Origin: Staphylococcus borealis
GTDB lineage: Bacteria > Bacillota > Bacilli > Staphylococcales > Staphylococcaceae
Reading direction: 5' to 3'
NCBI RefSeq assembly: GCF_001224225.1
Contig: NZ_CUEE01000010.1
Coordinates: 1-64,000, forward strand
Length of the DNA: 64,000 bases
Below, piece after piece: positions 50,876 to 61,988 of this stretch (the stretch's first letter is position 1; each line of letters starts with the position of its first letter). The position numbers were made by a program, and so were the translations under genes. The notes beneath the pieces were generated by a model, which saw only the letters and a program-made list of their open reading frames with translations, made no database searches and was not told where the DNA came from.

Positions 50876-51826
50876 ATGAAAAAATGGCAATTAGTTGGTA
50901 CAACTGTTTTAGGCGCTTCGGTATTATTAGGCGCATGTGGCGGTGGAGATAGCAGTGGAAGTGGTTCTGGAGATGGCAAAGACCTTAAAGGTGAAGCCAA
51001 AGGTGAAGGTTCATCAACAGTAGCTCCTATCGTTGAAAAATTAAACGAAAAATGGGCTAAAGATCATCCAAACGCTACTATTTCATCTGGTCAAGCAGGT
51101 ACTGGTGCTGGTTTTGAAAAATTCATCGCTGGCGAAACTGATTTCTCACAAGCTTCTAGACCTATTAAAGATGAAGAAAAACAAAAATTAGAAGACAAAG
51201 ATATTAAATATAAAGAATACAAAATTGCACAAGATGGTGTAACAGTTGCTGTAAACAAAGATAACGACTTCGTTAAAGAATTATCTAAAGATCAATTGAA
51301 AAAAATCTACAGTGGCGAAGCTAAAACTTGGAAAGATGTAAATTCAAGCTGGCCTGATAAAGAAATCAAAGCATTCTCTCCAAACTCAAGTCATGGTACT
51401 TATGATTTCTTCGAAGAGGAAGTAATGAACAAAGAAGATATCAAAGCTGAGAAAAACGGAGATACTAACGTAATTGTTCAATCAGTTGAGAAAAACAAAG
51501 AGGGTATCGGTTACTTCGGTTATAACTTCTACGAACAAAACAAAGATAAATTAAAAGAAGTTAAAATCAAAGACGATGAAGGCAAAACTACTGAACCAAC
51601 TAAAGAAACAATCAAAGACGGTTCATATGCTTTAAGTAGACCATTATACTTATATGTTAAAGAAAAATCATTAAAAGATAATGACGTAATGAGAGAATTC
51701 ATCAAATTCACATTAGAAGACAAAGGTAAATCTGCTGAAGATGCTGGTTATGTAGCTTCACCAGAAAAAGTTTACAAAGATGAACTTAAAAGCTTAGACA
51801 AATATGACAAAAAATCAGATAAATAA
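50876..51826 (+). CDS. pstS: Phosphate ABC transporter substrate-binding lipoprotein
   Basis: 316 residues. Signal peptide with lipobox LLGAC (lipid on Cys21), a Gly/Ser linker, then the PBP fold: [43 protein letters not shown] (phosphate contacts), [17 protein letters not shown]. Captures phosphate for PstCA-PstB. Stands before the transporter genes with a 186-base gap that holds a hairpin. Confidence 0.96.
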   Translation: MKKWQLVGTTVLGASVLLGACGGGDSSGSGSGDGKDLKGEAKGEGSSTVAPIVEKLNEKWAKDHPNATISSGQAGTGAGFEKFIAGETDFSQASRPIKDEEKQKLEDKDIKYKEYKIAQDGVTVAVNKDNDFVKELSKDQLKKIYSGEAKTWKDVNSSWPDKEIKAFSPNSSHGTYDFFEEEVMNKEDIKAEKNGDTNVIVQSVEKNKEGIGYFGYNFYEQNKDKLKEVKIKDDEGKTTEPTKETIKDGSYALSRPLYLYVKEKSLKDNDVMREFIKFTLEDKGKSAEDAGYVASPEKVYKDELKSLDKYDKKSDK

Positions 51827-51872
51827 TAATCATTATTAATAACAAAGGGCTGGGAATTATTCAAGGGGTATT

Positions 51873-51898
51873 ACAAGGTAGCAACTCTGCTACCTTGT
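51873..51898 (+). promoter_or_regulatory. Stable hairpin between pstS and pstC
   Basis: acaaggtagca/tgctaccttgt, 11 perfect pairs with a 4-base loop and no T-run behind it. It could stabilise pstS mRNA or attenuate read-through, giving more binding protein than permease. Inference only. Confidence 0.6.
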
Positions 51899-52012
51899 TC
51901 TCCAATATATGGGTGATTGTTAAAATGTTTTAAGGTTAATTTGAACTCATTGTTTACCTGATAATTTCTAGCGCTTTTTTAAATTTATTGGGAGAAAAAG
52001 AGAGGGTTATAT

Positions 52013-52939
52013 ATGGCATCGGAAACTAATGTTAGAGACTTGATAGCTAAAAATAACGCTAAAAAGGGCGGTTTTAGTGATAAAATCGTACCCATTATTT
52101 TAGGTATTATAGCTGCAATCTCAATTTTAACTACAATCGGTATTCTATTCACTTTGATAACTGAAACAATAACATTCTTCACACGCGTATCTATCGTTGA
52201 ATTCCTATTCACTAAAGACTGGAACCCAACAGGTTCTGATCCTAAATATGGTATCTGGGCACTTGTAATTGGTACTTTAAAAATTACAGTTATCGCAACG
52301 ATCGTCGCAGTACCTATCGGATTAGGCGCAGCTATTTATTTAAGTGAATATGCAAGTGACAAAGCACGACGTATTATTAAACCAATTCTAGAAATCTTGG
52401 CAGGTATTCCAACAATTGTATTTGGTTTCTTCGCTTTAACGTTTGTAACACCTGTTTTAAGAACGTTTATTCCAGCGCTTGATAGTTTTAACTCTGTCAG
52501 CCCAGGAATTGTAGTAGGTATCATGATTGTTCCTGTCATTACAAGTATGAGTGAAGATGCTATGGCATCTGTGCCTAATAAAATTCGTGAGGGTGCTTAC
52601 GGATTAGGATCAACTAAATTCGAAGTTGCTACAAAAGTAGTATTACCAGCTGCAGCCTCTGGTGTCGTAGCTTCAATCGTTCTAGGTATCTCTAGAGCCA
52701 TCGGTGAAACAATGATCGTATCATTAGCGGCTGGTAGTTCACCTACAGCATCACTAAACTTAACAAGTTCAATTCAAACGATGACTGGTTATATCGTAGA
52801 AGTTGCAACTGGTGATGCTACATTCGGTTCAGATATGTACTACAGTATTTATGCCGTTGGTTTCACGTTGTTTATCTTCACGTTAATAATGAACTTAATT
52901 TCTTATTGGATTTCGAAACGCTTCAGAGAGGAGTATTAA
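52013..52939 (+). CDS. pstC: Phosphate ABC transporter permease PstC
   Basis: 308 residues, six membrane helices, MetI-like fold with the EAA loop AYGLGSTKFEVATKVVLPAAASG and the family stretch GIVVGIMIVPVITSMSEDAM. Partner of PstA. Ribosome site agagaggg. Confidence 0.95.
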   Translation: MASETNVRDLIAKNNAKKGGFSDKIVPIILGIIAAISILTTIGILFTLITETITFFTRVSIVEFLFTKDWNPTGSDPKYGIWALVIGTLKITVIATIVAVPIGLGAAIYLSEYASDKARRIIKPILEILAGIPTIVFGFFALTFVTPVLRTFIPALDSFNSVSPGIVVGIMIVPVITSMSEDAMASVPNKIREGAYGLGSTKFEVATKVVLPAAASGVVASIVLGISRAIGETMIVSLAAGSSPTASLNLTSSIQTMTGYIVEVATGDATFGSDMYYSIYAVGFTLFIFTLIMNLISYWISKRFREEY

Positions 52940-52940
52940 T

Positions 52941-53861
52941 ATGACAGCTACTACAAATCCTAAAGCAAAAACATTAATAGACCAAAATAAAGTAGAAAAA
53001 AATATTTCAAGTCGTGGCAAAACGAACAAGCTAAATAAATGGTTATTCTTTACATGTATCGTAATCGCTTTAATCGTACTTGCAGCTTTATTAATTCAAA
53101 CATTTGTTAAAGGTATTGGTTATCTTACACCAGATTTCTTTACGAGTTTCTCTTCTTCTACACCTTCACAAGCAGGTATTAAAGGTGCATTAGCAGGAAC
53201 AATTTGGTTAATGGTAAGTATTATCCCAATCTCTATGATTTTAGGTGTTGGTACGGCAATTTACTTAGAAGAATATGCGAAAGATAATTTCTTTACGAGC
53301 TTCGTTAAAATTAGCATTTCTAACTTAGCCGGTGTACCTTCAATCGTATTTGGTTTACTAGGTTTAACATTGTTCGTTCGTGGTGGCGGTATTCAAGCGC
53401 TTGCTTTGGGTAATAGTGTTATCGCTGCAGCCTTAACAATGTCATTACTTATTTTACCTATTATTATCGTTTCAAGTCAGGAAGCAATCAGAGCTGTTCC
53501 AAACTCTGTTCGTGAAGCTTCATACGGCTTAGGCGCAAACAAATGGCAAACCATTAGACGTGTTGTATTACCTGCAGCACTACCTGGTATCTTAACTGGT
53601 TTCATTCTATCTTTATCTCGTGCACTGGGTGAAACAGCACCATTAATCTTAATTGGTATACCAACGATTCTATTAGCAACACCAACAAGTATTATGTCTA
53701 TGTTTACAGCATTACCAACGCAAATTTACACTTGGGCTAAAATGCCTCAAGCTGAATTCCAAAATGTTGCATCAGCAGCAATTATCGTATTACTAGTCAT
53801 CTTATTATTAATGAACGCAGTAGCCATTTTCTTACGTAACAAGTTCTCTAGAAAATATTAA
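52941..53861 (+). CDS. pstA: Phosphate ABC transporter permease PstA
   Basis: 306 residues, six membrane helices, EAA loop SYGLGANKWQTIRRVVLPAALPG, GETAPLILIG. One base after pstC. Confidence 0.95.
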   Translation: MTATTNPKAKTLIDQNKVEKNISSRGKTNKLNKWLFFTCIVIALIVLAALLIQTFVKGIGYLTPDFFTSFSSSTPSQAGIKGALAGTIWLMVSIIPISMILGVGTAIYLEEYAKDNFFTSFVKISISNLAGVPSIVFGLLGLTLFVRGGGIQALALGNSVIAAALTMSLLILPIIIVSSQEAIRAVPNSVREASYGLGANKWQTIRRVVLPAALPGILTGFILSLSRALGETAPLILIGIPTILLATPTSIMSMFTALPTQIYTWAKMPQAEFQNVASAAIIVLLVILLLMNAVAIFLRNKFSRKY

Positions 53862-53900
53862 TCCAATCATATACATCATTCATTAGGGAGTGAAGATTGA

Positions 53901-54848
<948 letters not shown>

Positions 54849-54857
54849 TATTCGACT

Positions 54858-55502
54858 ATGATGACCATTATTAGACAGAAATACGAAGGTCAATTGGGTG
54901 ACTTAATTAAAGATATTCGTCACCTTGGTCTTCGTGTTTATTTTAATCTAGAACATGCTTTAGTGTCGTTAAGTGAAGAAGATAAAAATTATGCAAGAAA
55001 AGTAATCGAAAATGATAAAACGATTAATCATTTAGACTATGAAATTAATGAAAAGGTGATTATGCTCATCACTAAGCAACAACCTATTGCAACTGATTTA
55101 AGAATGATGATGGCAGCTTTAAAAATTTCCACAGACTTTGAACGAATGGGAGATAATGCAGCACATATCGCGCATATTAGACTCCGAGTAAAGATAACAG
55201 ATCATTATGTGTTAACACGTTTAAAAACGATGGGGAAATTGGCAATGCTAATGTTGCAAGATCTTAACACCGCAACAAAGGAAGAAGATATCACATTGAT
55301 TAAAGAAGTGATTGAACGTGATAAAGACATTGATGATCTTTATGCCAATATTGTTAACACGACATATCTAATCGATAACGATCCTTTTGTAGCCGGACAA
55401 GCACACCTTGCAGCTCGAAACCTTGAAAGAGTCGGGGACCACGTTAGAAATATAGCAGAAAGTATTTATTATTTCTATACTGGTGAACATTACGATAAAT
55501 AA
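54858..55502 (+). CDS. phoU: Phosphate transport regulator PhoU
   Basis: 214 residues, two PhoU helical bundles, each with an E/DxxxD metal motif: DFERMGDNAAHIA and NLERVGDHVRNIAE. Links the Pst transporter with the PhoR kinase. No good ribosome site precedes it (9-base gap), so translation may depend on pstB. ATG 54858 or 54861 may be used. Confidence 0.94.
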   Translation: MMTIIRQKYEGQLGDLIKDIRHLGLRVYFNLEHALVSLSEEDKNYARKVIENDKTINHLDYEINEKVIMLITKQQPIATDLRMMMAALKISTDFERMGDNAAHIAHIRLRVKITDHYVLTRLKTMGKLAMLMLQDLNTATKEEDITLIKEVIERDKDIDDLYANIVNTTYLIDNDPFVAGQAHLAARNLERVGDHVRNIAESIYYFYTGEHYDK

Positions 55503-55544
55503 CATAGAATTATTCCTAAATGAAATAACCCAAATCAAGTAAAT

Positions 55545-55588
55545 AAACCCTGAAAATAACTGATTCAACTAGTTATTTTCAGGGTTTT
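55545..55588. terminator. Terminator between phoU and pepF (convergent)
   Basis: aaaccctgaaaataact/agttattttcagggttt, 17 pairs, 9-base loop, T-run after. Confidence 0.93.
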
Positions 55589-55613
55589 AAAATTAATCAA
55601 CAAACGTAATGAC

Positions 55614-57425
55614 TTAACCTTGTTGTTCAATTTCATCTGTTAATTGTTCCGCTTCGTTTACTAAGTCAGAAATATATTTGATTGCTGCTTTAAGTGGGGC
55701 ATCTGTTGTAATATCAACACCTGCAATTTTTGCCAAAGCAACAGGTGATTGGCTTCCACCTGCTTGTAATGTGTTTAACCATGCATCTACTGCGGGTTGA
55801 CCTTCTTGCTTAATTTTTTGTGAAACAACCGTACCAATGGTTAATCCTGCAGAGTATGTGTATGAGTACAATCCCATATAGTAGTGGGGTTGGCGCATCC
55901 AAGTTAATTCCGAACCATCTGTTAACTCAACAGCGTCACCAAAGAATTGTTCATAAACATCTTGCATGATATGGTTGAGTACTGGCGCTGTTAGTGATTC
56001 ACCATTATCCACTTTGCGGTATACTTCACGTTGATATGCAGCTTCTAATAAGTGAGTAACCATATTATGATAATACGTACGTGATAATATTGAACCAATG
56101 ACCCAACGTTTAAATTTAGGGTCTTCACTATTACTGAATAAATAATTAGCCATTAACATTTCATTCATAGTAGATGGTGCTTCAACGAAATACATTGATG
56201 CTTCAGAATCTAACAAGTGTTGATGTTGCTGTGCTAAAGTGAAATGTCCTGCATGACCTAATTCGTGTGCTAATACAAATGTTTCAGTCATTTTACCTGT
56301 CCAAGAAATAAATACATATGAATGTGTAGCATATGGACTAGCACAATAAGCACCTGTATCTTTACCTTTATTCTGTGCAAAATCAATCCAGCGCTGATTA
56401 TAAGCATGTTCCACCATTTGAATATAGTCATCACCAAGTACCTTTAGTGCACCATGAATATATTGTTTAGAATCTTCTATTGATATTTCAGGCTCATAAC
56501 TTGGATCAACAGATACTTTTAAATCTTCGAAGCGCATTTTGTCTAGCTTGTGAATACGTTGTAATAGTTTAGCGTATTTCTGCATTACTGGCGCTAAATC
56601 ACTCATAATCACATCAATCTGTCTGTCATACATTTCTCGAGTAACTTCTTGATCATGTAATAAGTAGTCAATGACAGAATCATAACCTCTTAAATCTGCT
56701 TCGATTTTTTCTTGTTGCACATGTTGGTTATATGTCGCAGCAGTTGTATGTTGATATTTCTTTAATGCGTTACTAAAGCTTTTGAAACTTTTACGTCTAA
56801 ATTCAGGATCAGCATTATCTTCATATTCATTTTCAAATGTAGCGTAATCCATAGGGTATGTCACATTATTATGTTCAAATGATTCAAAGGCAATGTCTAA
56901 CATTTTCGTAGTGCCATATAATTCATAGGCACTTTGGAAAGTAGGTGACAAACTAGCCAATACTTGCTCAACTTCTGGAGATAATTGATATGGTTTGCTT
57001 TCAATTAATTTTTCTAAGTAGTGTGGCACATCAGATTCAGCTATTGCTTGTTTAATAACATCCTCAGGTAGTAATACAATTTCGGATTCTACAAAGGATA
57101 ACTGACTTGAAATTTTCCCATAATTTGTCGATAATTTAGCACTTAATGTTTGTGCCTCTGTGTTTGCTGTATCGACACTTAGTCTTAATTCTGCATAATT
57201 GCCTAGACGATCAAGCTGAATAAGGATATTTTCAAATTCAGTTAACACTTTTTTAATCATCGTAGCATCAGTAATTTTACCTTTGTATTGTTGGTTAAAT
57301 GATTTTGATTGGTTTAGGACATTATCTAACGTTTCATAAAAATGTGCGTCACTTTCAAATAAATCATTTAAATTCCATTTTTCTGATTCTGAAACATCTT
57401 TTCTAAATGGTAAACCTGACGTCAT
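55614..57425 (-). CDS. pepF: Oligoendopeptidase F
   Basis: 603 residues from ATG 57425. gaggga precedes by 8-10 bases, while the GTG at 57434 overlaps it. M3B metallopeptidase: zinc motif HELGH with AGH and the Glu ligand in SEASMYFVEAPSTMNE. Cytoplasmic, cuts peptides of about 7-17 residues. In Bacilli it can affect peptide signalling. Monocistronic. Confidence 0.95.
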   Translation of the reverse strand: MTSGLPFRKDVSESEKWNLNDLFESDAHFYETLDNVLNQSKSFNQQYKGKITDATMIKKVLTEFENILIQLDRLGNYAELRLSVDTANTEAQTLSAKLSTNYGKISSQLSFVESEIVLLPEDVIKQAIAESDVPHYLEKLIESKPYQLSPEVEQVLASLSPTFQSAYELYGTTKMLDIAFESFEHNNVTYPMDYATFENEYEDNADPEFRRKSFKSFSNALKKYQHTTAATYNQHVQQEKIEADLRGYDSVIDYLLHDQEVTREMYDRQIDVIMSDLAPVMQKYAKLLQRIHKLDKMRFEDLKVSVDPSYEPEISIEDSKQYIHGALKVLGDDYIQMVEHAYNQRWIDFAQNKGKDTGAYCASPYATHSYVFISWTGKMTETFVLAHELGHAGHFTLAQQHQHLLDSEASMYFVEAPSTMNEMLMANYLFSNSEDPKFKRWVIGSILSRTYYHNMVTHLLEAAYQREVYRKVDNGESLTAPVLNHIMQDVYEQFFGDAVELTDGSELTWMRQPHYYMGLYSYTYSAGLTIGTVVSQKIKQEGQPAVDAWLNTLQAGGSQSPVALAKIAGVDITTDAPLKAAIKYISDLVNEAEQLTDEIEQQG

Positions 57426-57590
57426 ATATTTCACTCCCTCAATTATTTTTCACAACTATTATACACAATATTATTTTCAAACTCATTATTAAGCCTTAAG
57501 GCCGAGTTAAACTCGTAAGCAAAGATGTATGATTTAATTACGTATTATTGTATAGTATTTAAAAGAACTTTTTTTAGATTGGAGATACAC

Positions 57591-57932
57591 ATGACTATTT
57601 TTGATATGCCAAACTATTTATGGATTACTATAGTTGCAATGATCATTTTGACTGTCTTTAGTGCTTTAGTACTAAAAAAATGGTTTGTATCCGCAGTAAT
57701 TACATTTGTTGCGTTAGCTGTTTTAGCATTTTTCATACCTAATTTTTATGACATTTCATTTCAACCATTACTTGGATACGCTGCGTTTTTAGCCATTATC
57801 AGTTTAATTATTAGCTTTTTATTATGGTATTTCACTAGAAATTGGCGTCGTGAACGTAAAAAGAAACAATTAGAAAAGGAAATACGTAAATACGAAGATG
57901 ATGACGAAACATTCCGTCGTCGCAATAGATAA
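57591..57932 (+). CDS. Small membrane protein of unknown function
   Basis: 113 residues from ATG 57591 (ttggag 7 bases upstream). The upstream frame from 57525 lacks one. Three membrane helices (about 8-27, 31-50, 60-80) and a charged tail RNWRRERKKKQLEKEIRKYE with DDDETFRRRNR, probably cytoplasmic. No family recognised. Ends in a strong terminator. Confidence 0.8.
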   Translation: MTIFDMPNYLWITIVAMIILTVFSALVLKKWFVSAVITFVALAVLAFFIPNFYDISFQPLLGYAAFLAIISLIISFLLWYFTRNWRRERKKKQLEKEIRKYEDDDETFRRRNR

Positions 57933-57933
57933 T

Positions 57934-57984
57934 AAAAAACGTTTGAAACTAAATGCATTAAGCATGATGTTTCAAACGTTTTTT
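57934..57984. terminator. Bidirectional terminator
   Basis: aaaaaacgtttgaaac (57934-57949)/gtttcaaacgtttttt (57969-57984) with a 19-base loop, between convergent genes. Confidence 0.93.
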
Positions 57985-58009
57985 ATTATGTTTAGTGGGG
58001 TGTGCTTTA

Positions 58010-59023
58010 TTATTTTTTAAATGCCTTTTCAATTTTATCTAATTGTTCAATCGTTGTTTGAATACCACCTTCTGAAAAATACCACGCATTAGATTCAAAT
58101 TGGTAAACTTGGTTATGCTTGATTGCCTTCATATTTTTAATGACATCATTATTTAAAGCAGAAGGTAAGGTTTTGTCGTTACCTTTTTGTGTACGATCTA
58201 TTACAAACAATTTATCTGGATTTACTTTATTTAAATATTCATAAGTAACTGTATTACCAGCTGTGTTTGCTTTCATAGACTTGTCGGCATGCGTTATACC
58301 TAAATCTTTATTTAGGAATCCACCGAAACGACCTGTAGGACCAAATGCTTTAACACCTTTATCATCTACGTTTAGAAATAGTACCGTATCGTTATTGATA
58401 ACTTTTTTCGTCTCAGCTACTTTCTTACTAAGTTTTTCATTTAAATCTTTAGCTACATCTTGTTTTTTGAAAATTTTACCAAACAACGTTGTATTATCTT
58501 TAATTGAATCAATATAATGATCGTTGTCAGGACTTACAAATAATATTTTAGCGTTAGGTGCTGCTTTTTTCATTTCATCTAAAGTTTTAGTATGAGCTTG
58601 TCTAAATGAAGCGAAAATGACTTCGGGTTTAGCCTTTGCCAAATTATCATAATTAGGTTGTCCAGGATTACCTAAGTTAATATATTTGTCATTTTTAAAT
58701 TCAGAAAGGGAAGTAGGCAAGAATGCTGCACCTTTACCTTTTGCAATAGCTACAATTTTGTCTTCTAATCCCATCTGTTTCATAATATCTAGTGCACCAT
58801 AATCCAACACAGCAACTCGGTCTGGATTTACTGGAATCTTAACTTTCTCGGTTTTCATTTCACCTTTAGTATGGGTATTATTTTTATCCTTAAATTCATA
58901 TGTATTGTCAACGGTAATCGTATCCTTGGAAGAGGATGTTTTTGAATTCGAATCCTTGCCACACGCAGCAAGTAATATGATGATTGAAAAGAGTATAGCA
59001 ATATATTTAAATGAATTTTTCAT
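58010..59023 (-). CDS. Iron-siderophore ABC transporter binding lipoprotein (SstD/FatB-like)
   Basis: 337 residues from ATG 59023, with aggaggcttaatt before it. The frame is open back to 59143 but that stretch lies across the Fur box. Lipobox LLAAC (Cys21), Ser/Lys linker, then a class III helical-backbone binding fold: RVAVLDYGALDIMKQMG, PEVIFASFRQA, GRFGGFLNKDLGITHAD, AWYFSEGGIQTTIEQL. Resembles catecholate-siderophore binders of the SstD/YclQ/FatB group. No permease or ATPase gene is adjacent, so it must share a transporter encoded elsewhere. Confidence 0.88.
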   Translation of the reverse strand: MKNSFKYIAILFSIIILLAACGKDSNSKTSSSKDTITVDNTYEFKDKNNTHTKGEMKTEKVKIPVNPDRVAVLDYGALDIMKQMGLEDKIVAIAKGKGAAFLPTSLSEFKNDKYINLGNPGQPNYDNLAKAKPEVIFASFRQAHTKTLDEMKKAAPNAKILFVSPDNDHYIDSIKDNTTLFGKIFKKQDVAKDLNEKLSKKVAETKKVINNDTVLFLNVDDKGVKAFGPTGRFGGFLNKDLGITHADKSMKANTAGNTVTYEYLNKVNPDKLFVIDRTQKGNDKTLPSALNNDVIKNMKAIKHNQVYQFESNAWYFSEGGIQTTIEQLDKIEKAFKK

Positions 59024-59047
59024 AATTAAGCCTCCTATGAAACAATT

Positions 59048-59076
59048 ATATTGAAATTGATAATCATTTTCAATAT
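59048..59076 (-). promoter_or_regulatory. Fur box
   Basis: atattgaaattgataatc attttcaatat is a near-perfect palindrome around GATAATCATTTTC. It lies 25 bases before the ATG of the siderophore-binding gene, which should be repressed by Fur when iron is plentiful. Confidence 0.9.
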
Positions 59077-59103
59077 AATTCGAATGCATATACTCACTTA
59101 TTT

Positions 59104-59883
59104 TTAAACTAAATCTTCCAGTAATTGATCTAAAACAAGACATAGGGCATCTGTATTAGCATCAATACACTGAATTTTATTATCGTTTTTAAGAATAGCA
59201 ACATCTATTTGATTATTATTTACAAAATAGCCAATCTCAGCGTGTTGTAGCATCTCAATATCATTGTGATCATTTCCAAATGCAATATAGGTTGGCTGAC
59301 TACCAAGGATAGATTCAATAGCCGAAAATTTATTGATATTTTTAGCGGTAATATCAATATTGTGTTCATTCGAATGATTAATCAGAGATAAATGAGGTGC
59401 AGTTGTTGCTATATAAGCAGCAATTTCATCAAAGTCTTCGTTAGCAATATTCAATAAAATCGTCTTAATCGGTGCCTTAATGTCATCGAGTGTTAATTTG
59501 TGTGCTAATCGCTGTGGATCAAGACGACGAAAAATAGTATGAGACTCATCAACACGCGCAGCATAATCCCATTGATCATCTACAATATAATCTAAATCAT
59601 AGTGGTTAATAACATCTTTGATTACCTTAAAAGATTTAGGCTGAATAGTTGCCAATGGTCGTATATGACCATTAATAGAAACGATAGAGCCATTACCGCC
59701 AATAAGTGGAAATAAATGAAATTGCTTAGGTAAAACAGGTAATAAATCACGTATTGGTCTTGCCGAAGCAAAAATAATGGTATATCCTATATTATGTAAA
59801 CTAAGTAAACGATCGACAATATCTTGATTAATTTGTTGTCCATCAAAACAAATCGTACCGTCAATATCTAATATGATATTCAT
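59104..59883 (-). CDS. HAD-family hydrolase (Cof/SPP type)
   Basis: 259 residues: motif I DIDGTICFDG, motif II ASARPIRDL (Ser/Ala), conserved K in motif III region and motif IV FGNDHNDIEML. C2 cap between about 80 and 180. Probably a small sugar- or cofactor-phosphate phosphatase, substrate unknown. Separate from the siderophore gene, since a Fur promoter lies between them. Confidence 0.88.
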   Translation of the reverse strand: MNIILDIDGTICFDGQQINQDIVDRLLSLHNIGYTIIFASARPIRDLLPVLPKQFHLFPLIGGNGSIVSINGHIRPLATIQPKSFKVIKDVINHYDLDYIVDDQWDYAARVDESHTIFRRLDPQRLAHKLTLDDIKAPIKTILLNIANEDFDEIAAYIATTAPHLSLINHSNEHNIDITAKNINKFSAIESILGSQPTYIAFGNDHNDIEMLQHAEIGYFVNNNQIDVAILKNDNKIQCIDANTDALCLVLDQLLEDLV

Positions 59884-60663
<780 letters not shown>

Positions 60664-60702
60664 AATAAAGGCTGTGACATGTTGAATGTCGCAGCCTTTA
60701 TT
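60664..60702 (-). terminator. Terminator after femB
   Basis: aataaaggctgtgacat (60664-60680) / atgtcgcagcctttatt (60686-60702), one mismatch, 5-base loop, A/T-rich flanks. Confidence 0.88.
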
Positions 60703-60711
60703 AACATTAAT

Positions 60712-61971
60712 TTATTTTTTTATTTTCTTGCGAATTGTATTAAGTGTATTAAACAACCAATATTTAAACTTATTAATAGGTTTATAGAAATCCCCAATTA
60801 ACTCTTCGATATATACATTAAATCCTCGTTTAAAGCGATAAACACCATAATCTTCACTATTCTCTGTGAAATCGCCTGATAAACCGTAGAAATTATAGCG
60901 ATCATAACCATGTTCGAAACAATAGTTCATCATATGCCAATGCATCATATATGGTCCCATATAATTATTATATTTTTCAGATGAGCCTCCAGAGAAGTAA
61001 TTCACTTCATATGCATTTGCGAAGAAAATACCTGATGCTAAATTCAAGATTTGGCCATCTGTTTGACGTAATTCGCTTGCATTTAAGAGTTCTTTTTTAT
61101 CGTGTTCAATTTGCTTATCTAATTCAGCAATTTTTCTAAGTTGTTTATCATTTTTATTTTCTTTTGCCATCATTTGATCACGACGGCTCTCTTTGTCAGT
61201 TAATGCGTCTTGCAATGATTTTATGTATTCATCTAAATCAATATATGCAAGTGGAACAAGCACTTTATCTCCATAAGTATCAAAGAAGTTATAGAAGTAT
61301 TCATCTGTCTTAGATACGAAACCTGTTCGCGCTTCTGTTTCACGATATAAATCTAGGAATATATGAAATTCATCTCTACTTAGAAATCTTACTTTTACCC
61401 CGTAGTTTATCGCTTTATTGATATTTCTTTTTCGTTGGCTATCAAATTGCTTTCTCAATGATGCAGGTGTTTCACCTTTTAGGTAGTTAACCCCCATCCA
61501 ACGCGCTTGACTTGATGTGTCATATTTAGTAGTAAATCCATGGTGCTCATAACCATGAGATTTAAATAAGTTGACTACCGCATCATTTTTCTCTCTATCT
61601 TCAAGTGGATTAATATCTTTATCATAAATTTGATAAATCCAATATGGATCAATTTTTACGTATAGGCATTGATGTTGATGTAGATATTTTTCTAATTCAC
61701 GTAAATAAAAATCAACTAGACCTAGATCTGAATAATCCATAACTGGACCGCGATTTGAGTAATATACATAACTTCCCATAGTTGGTATTTTTGAGAAAAG
61801 GCTAGCTGCAAGCACTTTATTGCCTTCGTCTTTAACACCAAGTAACACTACTTCAAAGCCATCATTTTCACGTGTTTGAATATTTTCTTTCATTTGGAAG
61901 TAATGGCTTTCTAATGATGGGTTTTGTACAAAGTTTTCGAATTCTTTAACTGTTAACTCTGTAAATTTCAT
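60712..61971 (-). CDS. femB: Aminoacyltransferase FemB
   Basis: 419 residues, FemABX family: two GNAT-like domains with a coiled-coil arm (about 240-300, [20 protein letters not shown]...). Seen: [62 protein letters not shown] and [25 protein letters not shown]. Adds glycines 4 and 5 of the pentaglycine bridge from Gly-tRNA. Needed for full beta-lactam resistance in S. aureus. 17 bases after femA. Confidence 0.97.
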   Translation of the reverse strand: MKFTELTVKEFENFVQNPSLESHYFQMKENIQTRENDGFEVVLLGVKDEGNKVLAASLFSKIPTMGSYVYYSNRGPVMDYSDLGLVDFYLRELEKYLHQHQCLYVKIDPYWIYQIYDKDINPLEDREKNDAVVNLFKSHGYEHHGFTTKYDTSSQARWMGVNYLKGETPASLRKQFDSQRKRNINKAINYGVKVRFLSRDEFHIFLDLYRETEARTGFVSKTDEYFYNFFDTYGDKVLVPLAYIDLDEYIKSLQDALTDKESRRDQMMAKENKNDKQLRKIAELDKQIEHDKKELLNASELRQTDGQILNLASGIFFANAYEVNYFSGGSSEKYNNYMGPYMMHWHMMNYCFEHGYDRYNFYGLSGDFTENSEDYGVYRFKRGFNVYIEELIGDFYKPINKFKYWLFNTLNTIRKKIKK

Positions 61972-61988
61972 ATTCGTCTATTCCCCTC

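Noticed and set aside
59024..59143. N-terminal extension of the siderophore-binding protein
   Set aside because: Would read through the Fur box and bury the lipoprotein signal peptide; ATG 59023 gives a proper lipobox.
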